A DNA stretch of 64,000 bases from Arthrobacter sp. PAMC25284. Its GTDB lineage: Bacteria; Actinomycetota; Actinomycetes; Actinomycetales; Micrococcaceae. Every line of letters begins with the position of its first letter. The first letter of the stretch is position 1. Made by a program: the position numbers and the translations under genes. The notes below the pieces were generated by a model. The model did not search any database. It saw nothing but the letters and a program-made list of their open reading frames with translations, and was not told the origin of the DNA. Below are positions 42,831 to 52,337 of this stretch, in pieces. The stretch lies in assembly GCF_019443425.1 (NCBI RefSeq), contig NZ_CP080382.1:558001-622000 (forward strand). Direction: 5' to 3'.

Positions 42831-44135
42831 ATGACTGAGATCAGGCCCGAGGATGAAGTAGTCAGGATCTGCCAGGAGCTCATCAGGATCGACACCTCCA
42901 ACTATGGCGACGGCTCCGGTCCGGGTGAACGCGCCGCGGCCGAATACACCGCCGGGCTCATGGCCGAGGTGGGACTGGAAGCGGAAATCTTCGAAGCAGC
43001 CCCCGGCCGGGCCAGTGTCGTTACGCGGCTGGCAGGGGAGGACCCCTCGGCCAGCGCCCTGGTCGTCCACGGACACCTCGATGTGGTTCCCGCCCTCCGC
43101 GACCAGTGGTCGGTGGATCCTTTCGGCGCCGAACTCAAGGACGGCATGATCTGGGGCCGCGGTGCCGTGGACATGAAGGACATGGACGCCATGATCCTGT
43201 CCGTGCTGCGTAATTTCGCCCGCACCGGACGTAAACCCAAACGTGACCTGATCTTCGCGTTCTTCGCCGACGAGGAAGCCGGTGGCACCTACGGCGCCCG
43301 CTACGCCGTCGATAAACGGCCGGAACTCTTCGAGGGGGCCACTGAAGCGATCTCGGAGGTGGGCGGCTTCTCCGCCACAATCGGCGGCCAGCGAACCTAT
43401 CTGCTGCAGACGGCCGAAAAGGGACTGTCCTGGCTGCGGCTCGTCGCACACGGCCGGGCAGGGCACGGCTCCCAGATCAACACGGACAACGCCGTCACCC
43501 GGCTTGCCGGCGCCGTGTCTCGCATCGGCGAATACAAGTGGCCGGTGGAACTGACCCCCACCACCCGACAGTTCCTGGATGGCGTGACGGAACTCACGGG
43601 CGTCGACTTCGACCCGGACGATCCGGACAAGATCCTCAAGGAACTCGGCACCGTGGCCCGGTTCGTCGGAGCCACCCTGCAGAACACCACCAACCCCACC
43701 CTCCTCAAGGGCGGATACAAGCACAACGTGATCCCCGAATCGGCCGAAGCTCTCGTGGACTGCAGGACCCTGCCCGGCCAGGAACAGCAGGTCCTCGAGA
43801 TCGTGCGCGAACTTGCCGGCACCGGCGTCGACATCAGCTACGTCCATAACGACGTCTCTCTGGAGGTGCCGTTCAGCGGCAACCTGGTCGACTCCATGAT
43901 CGACGCCCTGCACACCGAAGACCCCGGCGCCAAAGTCCTGCCCTATACGCTCTCCGGCGGCACGGACAACAAATCCCTGAGCCGGCTCGGCATCACCGGG
44001 TACGGGTTCGCCCCGCTTCAGCTTCCCGACGACCTGGACTTCACCGGGATGTTCCACGGCGTCGACGAGCGGGTCCCTGCGGATTCGCTCAAGTTCGGCG
44101 CCCGGGTCCTGGACACCCTCCTCACCAACTACTGA
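42831..44135 (+). CDS. M20/M25/M40 family metallo-hydrolase (peptidase)
   Basis: A 434-residue dizinc hydrolase, probably a dipeptidase or aminoacylase. Metal and catalytic motifs are present: ALVVHGHLDVVPAL (His, Asp), GRGAVDMKDMDAM (bridging Asp), FFADEEAGGTYG (general-base Glu and ligand Glu). The lid or dimerisation domain begins near LVAHGRAGHGSQI. ATG 42831 is selected over an in-frame ATG at 42804 because GGAG lies 8 nt before it. The substrate is not predictable. The acyl-CoA dehydrogenase gene starts 34 nt downstream, suggesting one transcript. Confidence 0.92.
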   Translation: MTEIRPEDEVVRICQELIRIDTSNYGDGSGPGERAAAEYTAGLMAEVGLEAEIFEAAPGRASVVTRLAGEDPSASALVVHGHLDVVPALRDQWSVDPFGAELKDGMIWGRGAVDMKDMDAMILSVLRNFARTGRKPKRDLIFAFFADEEAGGTYGARYAVDKRPELFEGATEAISEVGGFSATIGGQRTYLLQTAEKGLSWLRLVAHGRAGHGSQINTDNAVTRLAGAVSRIGEYKWPVELTPTTRQFLDGVTELTGVDFDPDDPDKILKELGTVARFVGATLQNTTNPTLLKGGYKHNVIPESAEALVDCRTLPGQEQQVLEIVRELAGTGVDISYVHNDVSLEVPFSGNLVDSMIDALHTEDPGAKVLPYTLSGGTDNKSLSRLGITGYGFAPLQLPDDLDFTGMFHGVDERVPADSLKFGARVLDTLLTNY

Positions 44136-44169
44136 GCCCGCACGCCAAAGCACTGGAGACCAACGCCGA

Positions 44170-45334
44170 ATGACGCCCGATGAGATCCTGCCCGACACAC
44201 TGCTGGAGCGGATCCGCGGCCGCGCAGCCGGCTACGACCGTGACAACGCGTTCTTCCACGAAGACCTCGCAGAACTCACGGCAGCGGGCTACCTGAAAGT
44301 ATTTGTGCCGGTGTCCGACGGCGGGCTCGGGCTCGGGCTTGCGGACGCGGCACAGCTGCAGCGGCGGCTGGCGACGGCGGCACCGGCCACGGCGCTGGCC
44401 ATCAATATGCACCTGGTGTGGACCGGCGTCGCGCATGTCCTCGCCGCACGAGGCGACTCCTCGCTGGACTTTATCCTCGATGAAGCAGCGGCAGGGGAGA
44501 TATTTGCGTTCGGTAACTCCGAGGCGGGCAACGACTCCGTGCTGTTCGATTCGCGCACTGAGGCCGCGCCGCAGCCCGACGGCAGTTACCGCTTCACCGG
44601 GCGCAAGATCTTCACGAGCCTGTCGCCGGCCTGGACCCGGCTCGGGATTTTCGGCAAGGACGCCGCCGCCAGGGGCGGCGAGGGCGAACTCGTTCACGGG
44701 TTCATCACCCGGCAGACCCCGGGCTACGAGATTCTGGCGGACTGGGACACGCTGGGCATGCGGGCCAGCCAGTCCAACACCACGGTCTTGGACGGCGCCG
44801 TCGTCCCGGCCGGGCGGATCTTCCGGAAACTGCCGGTGGGCCCGAACGCCGACCCGCTGATCTTCGCCATCTTCGCCTGCTTCGAAACACTGTTGGCCGC
44901 CGTCTACACGGGTCTGGGAGAGCGTGCGTTCAGCCTCGGGGTCGAGGCCGTTAAACGCCGCACCTCGTTCAAGAACGATGGCCGCGCCTACGACCAGGAC
45001 CCTGACATCCGCTGGAAAATTGCGGAGGCAGCCATGGCCATGGATGCCCTGTATCCGCAACTGTCCCGCGTGGCCCACGACGTGGACAACCTCGCCGATC
45101 ACGGCACCCAGTGGTTCCCCCGGCTGGTTGGGCTCAAGGTACGGGCGACGGAAACCGCCCGGACCGTTGTGGATCTCGCGATCCGTGTCTCCGGCGGCTC
45201 AAGCTATTTCCGCGGTTCGGAACTGGAGCGCCTCTACCGCGACGTCCTGGCCGGGATGTTCCACCCCTCCGACGACGAGTCGGCGCACAACACGGTAGCC
45301 AACGCCTGGCTGGGGCCCGCTCGAACAGCTTTAG
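44170..45334 (+). pseudogene. Acyl-CoA dehydrogenase family protein, frameshift at the last codons
   Basis: A FAD-dependent acyl-CoA dehydrogenase-fold enzyme: FAFGNSEAGNDSVLF and YRFTGRKIFTSLSPAWTRLGIFG form the FAD/substrate region, and GMRASQSNTTVLDGAVVPAG and RVSGGSSYFRGSELERLYRDVLAG follow. The true end is AWLGPLEQL with stop at 45332-45334. One extra base in GGGGCCC (45312-45318) instead carries the frame about 90 residues further, antisense to the next gene. The repaired length is 387 residues. Only the final five residues are affected, so the enzyme would still work even if the shift were real. The substrate is unknown, and a role with the M20 peptidase is not obvious. Confidence 0.87.
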
Positions 45335-45360
45335 CCTGCCTGAGCCCTCCGGCCGCACCT

Positions 45361-45413
45361 GGACGGTGCGCTGGCGGCTGGACGGTGCGCTGGCGGCTAG
45401 ACGGTGCGCTGGA
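45361..45413. repeat. 19-bp tandem repeat, almost three copies
   Basis: GGACGGTGCGCTGGCGGCT occurs twice in perfect tandem (45361-45379, 45380-45398), followed by a partial third copy that differs in its first base and after GACGGTGCGCTGG. It lies between the acyl-CoA dehydrogenase stop and the DUF5703 gene and covers the latter's last codons (QRTV-stop). Confidence 0.9.
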
Positions 45414-45630
45414 CCTGGATGACTTTACGGCGGAGCCAGAACCTCCGGCCGCCCCCGACATAAAGGATGCTGCGTTCCAGCTCCCACTTGCCATACTCGG
45501 AATGTTCCACCAGGCGGCGGCGTGCTTCGGGCAGGGAATCCTCAGGGCTGACCGTCAGTACGAGGTACTCGTACTGACGGGCGTAGTCCCGTTCCCGCTG
45601 GACTGAACTGCTCAGAAAATGTTCTTTCAT
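45397..45630 (-). CDS. DUF5703 family protein
   Basis: A 77-residue basic, beta-rich protein (QYEYLVLTVSPEDSLPEARRRLVEHSEYGKWELERSILY, then GGGRRFWLRRKVIQVQ), a small family widespread in actinobacteria with unknown function. The repeated aromatic and arginine residues suggest a single small barrel. ATG 45630 is preferred over the longer open frame because GGAGAGC precedes it at good spacing. Its final codons lie in the tandem repeat. It is divergent from the acidic protein gene at 45670. Confidence 0.82.
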   Translation of the reverse strand: MKEHFLSSSVQRERDYARQYEYLVLTVSPEDSLPEARRRLVEHSEYGKWELERSILYVGGGRRFWLRRKVIQVQRTV

Positions 45631-45669
45631 TGCTCTCCATTTTCGTGCTTTTCCGGCTAACGTGAAGTC

Positions 45670-45942
45670 ATGAGCATCGATCCGCGTGTCGCGCTGGAGT
45701 CCCTTACCGCCGCATTGGAAGAACACCTGACAGCCGCCGCATCGCGGCGGGGAGAAGGCGACCCCGCTGTCGAAGCAGCTTTTTTCGCCGTCGCCGACGC
45801 TTTTGAAGTCTACGACGATTCACTCTACGAAGCGTATGACGAAGTCACACCGCTGCAGGTGATCGACGACGAGGACGCCGATGACGACGACATCGACGAC
45901 GATGAGGACCTGGAGATCCTCCAGGACTCCGAACAGTCCTAG
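45670..45942 (+). CDS. Acidic hypothetical protein, 90 residues
   Basis: The first 65 residues are helical (RVALESLTAALEEHLTAAASRRG, AFFAVADAFEVYDDSLYEAYDE). The tail is an extreme Asp/Glu run (VIDDEDADDDDIDDDEDLEI). Similar proteins occur in Arthrobacter relatives, sometimes annotated as primosomal protein without evidence. The acidic tail could mimic nucleic acid or bind basic partners. ATG 45670 has TAACGT 6 nt upstream, a leaderless start, which supports expression. It converges on the aldo/keto reductase gene. Confidence 0.75.
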   Translation: MSIDPRVALESLTAALEEHLTAAASRRGEGDPAVEAAFFAVADAFEVYDDSLYEAYDEVTPLQVIDDEDADDDDIDDDEDLEILQDSEQS

Positions 45943-45977
45943 GACGAACAGTCCCAGGAACCTGCGCCGGGAGCCGT

Positions 45978-46913
45978 TCAGCCCGGCTCGGACACATCCT
46001 CAAGGGCCCGCGCGATTTCCGGCGGCAACGGCGCCAGGGTGGCGTCCAGGATTTCTTTGATCTGCACGGGGTTCCGCGGGCCGACGATGGCGGAAGCCAC
46101 ACCGTTTTGGGACAGCAGCCAACTCAACGAGACATCGAGGGCCGTCCGGCCGAGGCCTTTCGCGGCCATGGCCACCGCCTCGACCACGCTGGACGCCGGG
46201 CCCTCGAGGTAGGGCTCCACATAGCTGGCGAGCCGCTGGTGGGCGGCCCGGGAATCCGTCGGGATATGACCGCGGTATTTTCCGCTCAGCACCCCGCGGC
46301 CCAGCGGGGCCCACGCCATGAGGCCCAGCCCGGCGTCCTCGATCGCGGGAATGAGTTCGATCTCAGGCTGGCGGTGCAGCAGGGAGTATTCCGACTGGTT
46401 GGCCACGAGCGGGAAACCGGCGACGGCGGCAGCCTTGGCCGTTTGCCAGCCGCCGAAGTTTGAAATCCCCGCGTAGCGGGCCCGCCCGGACCGGACAGCG
46501 AAGTCCAGGGCGGACAGGGTCTCTTCGAGAGGCACATTGGGGTCCCACGCATGGGCAAACCAGAGGTCCACGTGGTCGGTACCCAGCCGGGCCAGGCTCG
46601 CGTCAAGCCCGGAGAGCATCCCGTTCCGGGACGTATCCACGCTCCGGCGCCCGTTCGACGTCGACAGCCCGGCCTTTGTGGAAATAACAATTTCGGAGCG
46701 GGCCACAACGTCGCCGAGCATTCGGCCCAGCATCGCCTCGGACTCGCCGTCCGCATACGATGCCGCCGTATCGATCACGGTTCCGCCGGCATCGACAAAA
46801 GTCCGGAGCAGCGACGAGGCGTCCTGGTCGTCGGTTTCCCGGGCCCAGGACAAGGTCCCCAAAGAAAGGGCGGAGACACGCAACCCACTGTTGCCGACAT
46901 AACGCTGCTGCAT
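45978..46913 (-). CDS. Aldo/keto reductase
   Basis: A 311-residue NADPH-dependent oxidoreductase of the TIM-barrel AKR superfamily. The catalytic tetrad is visible: Asp in [15 protein letters not shown] with Tyr four residues on, Lys in [10 protein letters not shown] and His in [12 protein letters not shown]. The C-terminal cofactor loop contains [14 protein letters not shown]. The closest general type is the potassium-channel beta-subunit-like/YajO group. The substrate is unknown. ATG 46913 has TAAGCT 7 nt upstream with no Shine-Dalgarno (leaderless). It is divergent from uppP with 52 nt between starts. Confidence 0.92.
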   Translation of the reverse strand: MQQRYVGNSGLRVSALSLGTLSWARETDDQDASSLLRTFVDAGGTVIDTAASYADGESEAMLGRMLGDVVARSEIVISTKAGLSTSNGRRSVDTSRNGMLSGLDASLARLGTDHVDLWFAHAWDPNVPLEETLSALDFAVRSGRARYAGISNFGGWQTAKAAAVAGFPLVANQSEYSLLHRQPEIELIPAIEDAGLGLMAWAPLGRGVLSGKYRGHIPTDSRAAHQRLASYVEPYLEGPASSVVEAVAMAAKGLGRTALDVSLSWLLSQNGVASAIVGPRNPVQIKEILDATLAPLPPEIARALEDVSEPG

Positions 46914-46965
46914 GTCAGCAAGCTTACGGGGATTCAGGCGGGTTCATGACGTAGGGTCTATAAAC

Positions 46966-47799
46966 GTGAACTGGTTTGAAGCGGCCTTTTTGGGCCTTGT
47001 CCAAGGGCTGACGGAGTTCCTCCCGATTTCCTCAAGTGCGCACCTGCGGATCGTTGGATCGTTCCTTCCCAACGCAGCGGATCCGGGGGCGGCGTTTACC
47101 GCCATCACCCAACTCGGCACCGAAACCGCCGTCATTGTCTACTTCTGGCACGACATTGTCCGGATCGTCAGGGCATGGGCGGGATCGCTGACCGGCAAGG
47201 TGTCCCGGCAGGACCCGGACGCCAGGATGGGCTGGCTGGTTATCCTAGGCAGCCTGCCGATCATAGCCCTCGGACTGCTGTTTCAGGACCAGATCGAATC
47301 GGTGCTCCGCAGCCTGTGGATCGTCGCCACTACGCTGATTGTCTTTGGCATGATCCTCGCCGTCGCCGACGCCGTCGGCCGCCAGGAACGGGACCTCAGC
47401 AAGCTCACCTACAAGCATGGCGCGCTCTACGGCCTTGCCCAGGCCATGGCCCTGATCCCGGGCGTCTCGCGCTCCGGCGGTACCATCACGGCAGGTCTGC
47501 TGATGGGCTACACCCGGGAGTCCGCGGCCCGGTATTCCTTCCTGCTGGCCATCCCCGCCGTCTTCGGCAGCGGGCTGTACCAGCTGTATAAAGTCGTCTC
47601 CAAGGACGGCGTCACCGGACCCTACGGCCTGCCGGAAACGGCGCTGGCCACCGTGATCGCCTTCATCGTCGGCTACGTGATCATCGGCTGGTTCCTGAAA
47701 TACGTTTCGACCCGCAGCTACCGGCTCTTCGTCTGGTACCGGATCCTGCTCGGCCTGGCCCTGTACCTGCTGCTCGGTTTCAATGTCATCAGCGCCTAG
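46966..47799 (+). CDS. uppP: Undecaprenyl-diphosphatase
   Basis: A 277-residue polytopic membrane phosphatase that recycles undecaprenyl pyrophosphate to the monophosphate lipid carrier for peptidoglycan synthesis. It also gives bacitracin tolerance. Signature segments are [20 protein letters not shown] (Glu-rich motif 1) and [21 protein letters not shown] (PGxSRSxxT). About eight hydrophobic helices are present. GTG 46966 is chosen by family alignment and because TAGGGT lies 8 nt upstream (leaderless). It precedes mshC by 15 nt, but mshC has its own -10 box. Confidence 0.97.
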   Translation: MNWFEAAFLGLVQGLTEFLPISSSAHLRIVGSFLPNAADPGAAFTAITQLGTETAVIVYFWHDIVRIVRAWAGSLTGKVSRQDPDARMGWLVILGSLPIIALGLLFQDQIESVLRSLWIVATTLIVFGMILAVADAVGRQERDLSKLTYKHGALYGLAQAMALIPGVSRSGGTITAGLLMGYTRESAARYSFLLAIPAVFGSGLYQLYKVVSKDGVTGPYGLPETALATVIAFIVGYVIIGWFLKYVSTRSYRLFVWYRILLGLALYLLLGFNVISA

Positions 47800-47814
47800 C
47801 ACTAAGCTTGGCCT

Positions 47815-49101
47815 GTGAAGTCCTGGATCTCCCGCCCTGTTCCCCATCTGCCGGGCAGCATGCCTGCCCTCAGCCTCTTCGACACCATAGCGGGCGGCCT
47901 CGTCACACTGGATGCGGCGGGGGAGCAGTCCATGTATGTCTGTGGCATCACCCCGTACGACGCCACACACATGGGACACGCCGCCAGCTACGTAGCCTTC
48001 GACCTGCTGAACCGGGCCTGGCGCGATGGCCGCCAGCAGGTCGCCTACGTACAGAACGTCACCGACGTCGACGACCCCCTGCTGGAGCGTGCGACCGAGA
48101 CGGGAGTGGACTGGCGTGAGCTGGCCGCCAGCCAGATCGAACTTTTCCGGACGGACATGGAAGCGCTCAACGTCCTGGCCCCGGACCACTACGTCGGCGC
48201 CGTCGAATCCATGCCGATGATTGTCCCGGCCATTGAACGCCTCCTCCATGAGGGCCTGGCCTACCGGGTGGCCGGTACTGACGGTGAGCCCGACGGCGAT
48301 GTCTACTACGACGTCGAAGCGGCCGGCAAGCATGCCGACGACGCCGACGCCTGGACGCTGGGCGCGGTGTCGGGACTCTCCGACGCCGACATGCTCGAAC
48401 TGTTCGCTGAACGAGGCGGTGATCCCGGACGCGCCGGGAAACGCCAGGCTCTGGACCCCCTGCTGTGGCGGGTTGCCCGCGAAGGTGAACCCCACTGGCC
48501 CGGCGGCGAACTGGGCGACGGACGCCCCGGCTGGCACATCGAATGCACCGTCATCGCGCAGAAATACCTGCCGGCGCCATTTACCGTCCAGGGCGGCGGT
48601 TCAGATCTGGTCTTCCCGCACCACGAAATGGGCGCCGGACACGCCTATTCCCTCGCCGGCGTCCCGCTGGCCCGGCACTTCGCGCACGCCGGCATGGTGG
48701 GCCTGGACGGCGAAAAGATGAGCAAATCCAAGGGCAACCTGGTGCTCGTCTCCAGACTGCGTGCCGCCGGTGAAGATCCGGCGGCCATCCGCCTGGCCAT
48801 CCTGGCGCATCACTACCGGGACGACTGGTCCTGGACCGACGCCGGTTTTACCGAAGCGAAGGATCGGTTGGCTACGTGGCGTTCCGCTCTCGACGCCGCG
48901 CGGCAGGGGACCGCCGCAGCGCTGATCAATGCAATGCGCACGGAGCTTTCGAATGATCTGTTCGCCCCCGGCGCCCTGGCTGCCGTGGACGAGTGGGCGG
49001 AGGGTGCCCTGGCGGATCCTGACGGCGAGGCAACCGCGTCCAGCATCGACGCCGCACTGGTGAGCGACGCTGTCAACGCCCTGCTCGGCGTCGAACTCTA
49101 G
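47815..49101 (+). CDS. mshC: Cysteine--GlcN-Ins ligase of mycothiol synthesis
   Basis: A 428-residue enzyme that ligates cysteine to glucosaminyl-inositol with ATP, the third stage of mycothiol synthesis. It descends from cysteinyl-tRNA synthetase: the zinc cysteine (Cys43) and HIGH-like motif are in [21 protein letters not shown], and the KMSKS motif in [11 protein letters not shown] near residue 300. It lacks the anticodon-binding domain, as MshC does, and has the right length. GTG 47815 has TAAGCT 6 nt upstream, a leaderless start. Its presence implies that thiol chemistry elsewhere in this genome (for example the hydroquinone reductase-like enzyme at 29605) uses mycothiol. Confidence 0.96.
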   Translation: MKSWISRPVPHLPGSMPALSLFDTIAGGLVTLDAAGEQSMYVCGITPYDATHMGHAASYVAFDLLNRAWRDGRQQVAYVQNVTDVDDPLLERATETGVDWRELAASQIELFRTDMEALNVLAPDHYVGAVESMPMIVPAIERLLHEGLAYRVAGTDGEPDGDVYYDVEAAGKHADDADAWTLGAVSGLSDADMLELFAERGGDPGRAGKRQALDPLLWRVAREGEPHWPGGELGDGRPGWHIECTVIAQKYLPAPFTVQGGGSDLVFPHHEMGAGHAYSLAGVPLARHFAHAGMVGLDGEKMSKSKGNLVLVSRLRAAGEDPAAIRLAILAHHYRDDWSWTDAGFTEAKDRLATWRSALDAARQGTAAALINAMRTELSNDLFAPGALAAVDEWAEGALADPDGEATASSIDAALVSDAVNALLGVEL

Positions 49102-49194
49102 CGCCGGCACCTTAGCCCCCGCCTGCAAGGGGCGCAGGAGTCGGTATGCCGGTTGGTGTCCGTCTGCCGGCGGGCTCCGGCAGCGGGCGCCCGC

Positions 49195-50100
49195 CTACTG
49201 CTTGTCTTTGCCCCGCCGCTTCAAATACCGCTCGAATTCCCGAGCGATGGATTCCCCGCTGGCCTCAGGCAAGTCGGCGGTATCTTTCGCCTCCTCCAAC
49301 TGGCGCACGTAGGCGGCAATTTCGGGGTCCTCGGTGGCAAGTTCATCCACTCCGCGCTCCCAGGCATCCGCTTCTTCAACCAGCTCGTGGGTGTCCAACG
49401 GAACCTGCAGCAGTTCCTCGATCCGGTGCAGCAACGCCAATTGCGCCTTGGGGGAGGGCGCCTGGGCGACGTAATGGGGAACGGCGGCCCAGAGCGACAC
49501 TGTGGGCAGGCCGGCCAGCAGCGCGACCTCGCCGAGCACGCCGACGATCCCCACAGGTCCCTCGTACTGCGAGGCCTCCAAATCCATGCGTTCGCGCAGG
49601 GCGGTGTCATCCGTGGAGGTGCTGACCGGAATCGGCCGGCTGTGCGGCACATCGGCGAGGAGAGCGCCGACAAGGATCACATAGTCCACATGCAACGCCT
49701 CGGCGTGGACCAGAAGTTCGGCCGTATAAGCCCGCCACTTATAGGACGGTTCGGTGCCCTGGACAAAGATGACGTCCACGTTGGAGTCGGGCACGCTGGC
49801 CTTGAAAATGCGGGTGGACGGCCACTTGATCTTCCGATCCCCGGAGGCGGTCCGGCGGATCGTCGGCCGGGTGAACTGAAAATCGTAGTACTCGTCGGCG
49901 TCGATCGCCGAGACTTTTTTGCCGCCCCAAAGTTTGCTGAGGTACCGCAGCGCGTCGCTCGCGGCTTCACCGGCGTCGTTCCAGCCTTCGAAGGCCGCAA
50001 GCATCACCGTAATGCGCCGTCCCTCGGGAACAGGCTGCAGCAACCGTTCCGGTTCTGGGACGGCACCTGGTTCCGTGGGGTTCGCCTCGAAGCTGTTCAT
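49195..50100 (-). CDS. PAC2 family protein (proteasome assembly chaperone-like fold)
   Basis: A 301-residue protein with the PAC2 domain: RITVMLAAFEGWNDAGEAASDALRYL, then EYYDFQFTRPTIRR, VDVIFVQGTEPSYKWRAYTAELL and YVILVGALLADVPHSRPIPV. The fold is shared with eukaryotic and archaeal proteasome assembly chaperones. In actinobacteria its function is unknown, although it occurs near proteasome loci, as here (about 3.4 kb away). The C-terminal 60 residues are acidic and helical. ATG 50100 has TAGGGT 6 nt upstream, so it is leaderless. It converges on mshC and is divergent from the HAD hydrolase. Confidence 0.88.
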   Translation of the reverse strand: MNSFEANPTEPGAVPEPERLLQPVPEGRRITVMLAAFEGWNDAGEAASDALRYLSKLWGGKKVSAIDADEYYDFQFTRPTIRRTASGDRKIKWPSTRIFKASVPDSNVDVIFVQGTEPSYKWRAYTAELLVHAEALHVDYVILVGALLADVPHSRPIPVSTSTDDTALRERMDLEASQYEGPVGIVGVLGEVALLAGLPTVSLWAAVPHYVAQAPSPKAQLALLHRIEELLQVPLDTHELVEEADAWERGVDELATEDPEIAAYVRQLEEAKDTADLPEASGESIAREFERYLKRRGKDKQ

Positions 50101-50294
50101 CTCATCACCCTACGTCGAAGGGGCGCACCCGTGCAGGGAATGAAGCGCCGCAAATCTGTAAATCCCCTCCCGGTATACGGGGCGGCCCGCGGACTCGCTG
50201 CGGTATCGCGCCCTGCCCGCACCGGCCGGGGACCGTATCCGCCATGGGCGTAGTGCAGGCACCGCACGCAGGCCAGCCCCGTAGACTTGAAGGC

Positions 50295-51044
50295 ATGCAA
50301 TCCTCAGCTTCCCGGTCCGTTCTCAAAGCTGCGCTCTGGGACATGGACGGCACGATCGTCGACACCGAGCCGTACTGGATTGAGGCCGAGCACGACTTGG
50401 TGGCCGCCCACGGCGGACAGTGGTCGCACGCGCAGGCCATGCAGCTCGTGGGCCAGTCCCTGATGCTTTCTGCCGGCATCCTGCAGGAGGCCGGCGTCCG
50501 GCTGGAGCGGCGCGAGATCATCGACACGCTGACTGCCCACGTCATCAGCCAGGTCCGGCGCGCCGTGCCGTGGCGGCCGGGGGCACGTGAACTGCTGGAC
50601 GCGTTGCACACCGCAGGCATCCGCTGCGCCCTTGTCACGATGTCCGAGGGTCCGCTGGCCCGCGAAATTGTCTCCAGCCTGCCGAAACCATACTTCGAGT
50701 TCCTGGTAACCGGGGACACCGTCACGCAGGGCAAACCCCATCCCGAGGCCTACCTCACGGCCGTGGACCTGCTGCGGCAGCAGGATCCGCACCTGACACT
50801 GCACGAGTGCGTGGCCCTGGAAGACTCCGTTCCAGGCGTCGCCGCCGCGGTGGCGTCCGGCGTCGTCACCATCGCCATCCCGCACCTGGTGCCCCTGCCG
50901 CAGGACCCGCGGCACGCCCAATGGGACACGCTGCACGGCCGGACGGTTGCCGATCTCGAGGAGCTCGTTGCCCTGCGCCACGAGTTCCCGGACGCGACCT
51001 TCGGGCTCGAGGACGCCGCGACCGGGAGTCAGCCCAGTGTCTGA
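50295..51044 (+). CDS. HAD superfamily hydrolase
   Basis: A 249-residue phosphatase or phosphoglucomutase-like enzyme. Motif I is LKAALWDMDGTIVDTEPYW (DxDGT/V), motif II lies near CALVTMSEGPLA, motif III Lys is in GKPHPEAYLTAVDLL, and motif IV is in CVALEDSVPGVAAAVASG. The alpha-helical cap between motifs I and II marks subfamily IA. ATG 50295 has TAGACT 7 nt upstream and no Shine-Dalgarno (leaderless), excluding the longer open frame from 50244. The substrate is unknown. The site-2 protease gene overlaps its stop by 8 bp, so they are coupled. Confidence 0.92.
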   Translation: MQSSASRSVLKAALWDMDGTIVDTEPYWIEAEHDLVAAHGGQWSHAQAMQLVGQSLMLSAGILQEAGVRLERREIIDTLTAHVISQVRRAVPWRPGARELLDALHTAGIRCALVTMSEGPLAREIVSSLPKPYFEFLVTGDTVTQGKPHPEAYLTAVDLLRQQDPHLTLHECVALEDSVPGVAAAVASGVVTIAIPHLVPLPQDPRHAQWDTLHGRTVADLEELVALRHEFPDATFGLEDAATGSQPSV

Positions 51045-52239
51045 CCGCGACACAACTGACCGCGAGCAGACCGAACGGCCCGGCAAGGGACCGGCTCCCC
51101 GCAAGGAGGGAATCGTACTGGGACGCATCGCCGGAATACCGGTGGTGCTGGCCTATTCGTGGTTCATCATCGCGGCGTTCACCGTCATCGTCTACGGGCC
51201 GATCCTGCAGCGGAATCAGCCCGGCCTCGGCCTGGGGGCCTTCGCTGTGGCCTTCGCCTACGCCGTGCTGCTGCTCCTCTCCGTGCTGGCGCACGAACTC
51301 GCGCACGCGCTGACTGCCAAGGTCTACCACTGGCCCACCGAGAAGATCGTGCTCAACCTGTGGGGCGGCCACACCCAGTTTGAGAGCTTCACCGCCTCAC
51401 CGGGACGCTCTGTCGTTGTGGCCATGGCAGGCCCGGCGGCGAACTTTGTCCTGGCCGGCGGCGGCTGGCTGGTACTGGCCGCTGCTGACCCCAGCGGCGT
51501 CGCCGGCATCCTGACCAATATCTTTGTCTGGGCCAATCTGCTGATCGGACTCTTTAACGTGCTGCCCGGGCTTCCACTGGACGGCGGCCGGCTCGTGGAA
51601 TCGGCCGTCTGGAAGGCAACCGGCAGCCAGGAGAAGGGCACCATCGCGGCCGGCTGGGGCGGCAGGATCATCGTCATTGCCCTCGCCGTCTGGTTCTTGG
51701 CCCTGCCGCTGCTCAGCGGCGGCAGCCCGGATCTTACCCTCGTGCTTATCACCGCCCTGGTCGGCAGCTTCCTGTGGATGGGTGCGTCGGCGTCGATCCA
51801 GCAGGCGCGCCTGCGCGGACGCCTGCACCTGATCGACGCCGCCGCTCTCGCCGAACCCGCCGTGGGGCTTCCCGGGACGGCGACGGTCGCGGATGTCCTC
51901 GCTGTCGCCCCGGCCGGAACGCCGGCTGTGGTCCTCGTCGGTCCGGACCGGCGCCCTGTGGCCGTGGTCGACCCGGAGGCTGTCGCGAGCGTCCCGGCGG
52001 ACCTCGCTGCCTCGACGCCGGTCAGCGCCGTGTCCTATGCGCTGGCTGATGGCGGCTATGTGCCGGAATGGTCCAGAGGCCAGGAGTTGGTGCAATACCT
52101 GGCCCAGCTCAAGGGCCTTGAGTACGCCGTTATTGATGCTGACGGAATTGTGACCGGGCTGCTGCGGCAGGCAGTTGTTATCAGCGCCATCACCGGCAAG
52201 GGCGCCGGCCGGGGACGGAACGTTGGCCGGAAACGGTAG
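51037..52239 (+). CDS. Site-2 protease family (M50) with CBS-like C-terminus
   Basis: A 400-residue intramembrane zinc protease. HELAH at residues 86-90 lies in the hydrophobic segment LLSVLAHELAHALTAKVY, and the second zinc ligand is in NVLPGLPLDGGRLVESAVW. Six or so membrane helices are followed by a soluble part of about 150 residues resembling paired CBS domains (ATVADVLAVAPAGTPAVVLVGPD). The family often cleaves anti-sigma factors, but none is encoded nearby. GTG 51037 is in frame and overlaps the HAD gene by 8 bp. The next gene, trmI, is probably part of the same transcription direction but has its own -10-like TAGAGT at 52236. Confidence 0.9.
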   Translation: MSDRDTTDREQTERPGKGPAPRKEGIVLGRIAGIPVVLAYSWFIIAAFTVIVYGPILQRNQPGLGLGAFAVAFAYAVLLLLSVLAHELAHALTAKVYHWPTEKIVLNLWGGHTQFESFTASPGRSVVVAMAGPAANFVLAGGGWLVLAAADPSGVAGILTNIFVWANLLIGLFNVLPGLPLDGGRLVESAVWKATGSQEKGTIAAGWGGRIIVIALAVWFLALPLLSGGSPDLTLVLITALVGSFLWMGASASIQQARLRGRLHLIDAAALAEPAVGLPGTATVADVLAVAPAGTPAVVLVGPDRRPVAVVDPEAVASVPADLAASTPVSAVSYALADGGYVPEWSRGQELVQYLAQLKGLEYAVIDADGIVTGLLRQAVVISAITGKGAGRGRNVGRKR

Positions 52240-52337
52240 AGTTACATGCCGGTCGTGAATTTCCGGCCCATGGCAAGGACCGGTGCCCGCAGGCGTATCC
52301 GCGGCCACACAGCATCACAGGAGCGAGGATCAACTTC

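Noticed and set aside
45335..45606. C-terminal extension of about 90 residues on the acyl-CoA dehydrogenase
   Set aside because: It arises from the +1 shift at 45312-45318, reads antisense to the DUF5703 gene and has no family character.
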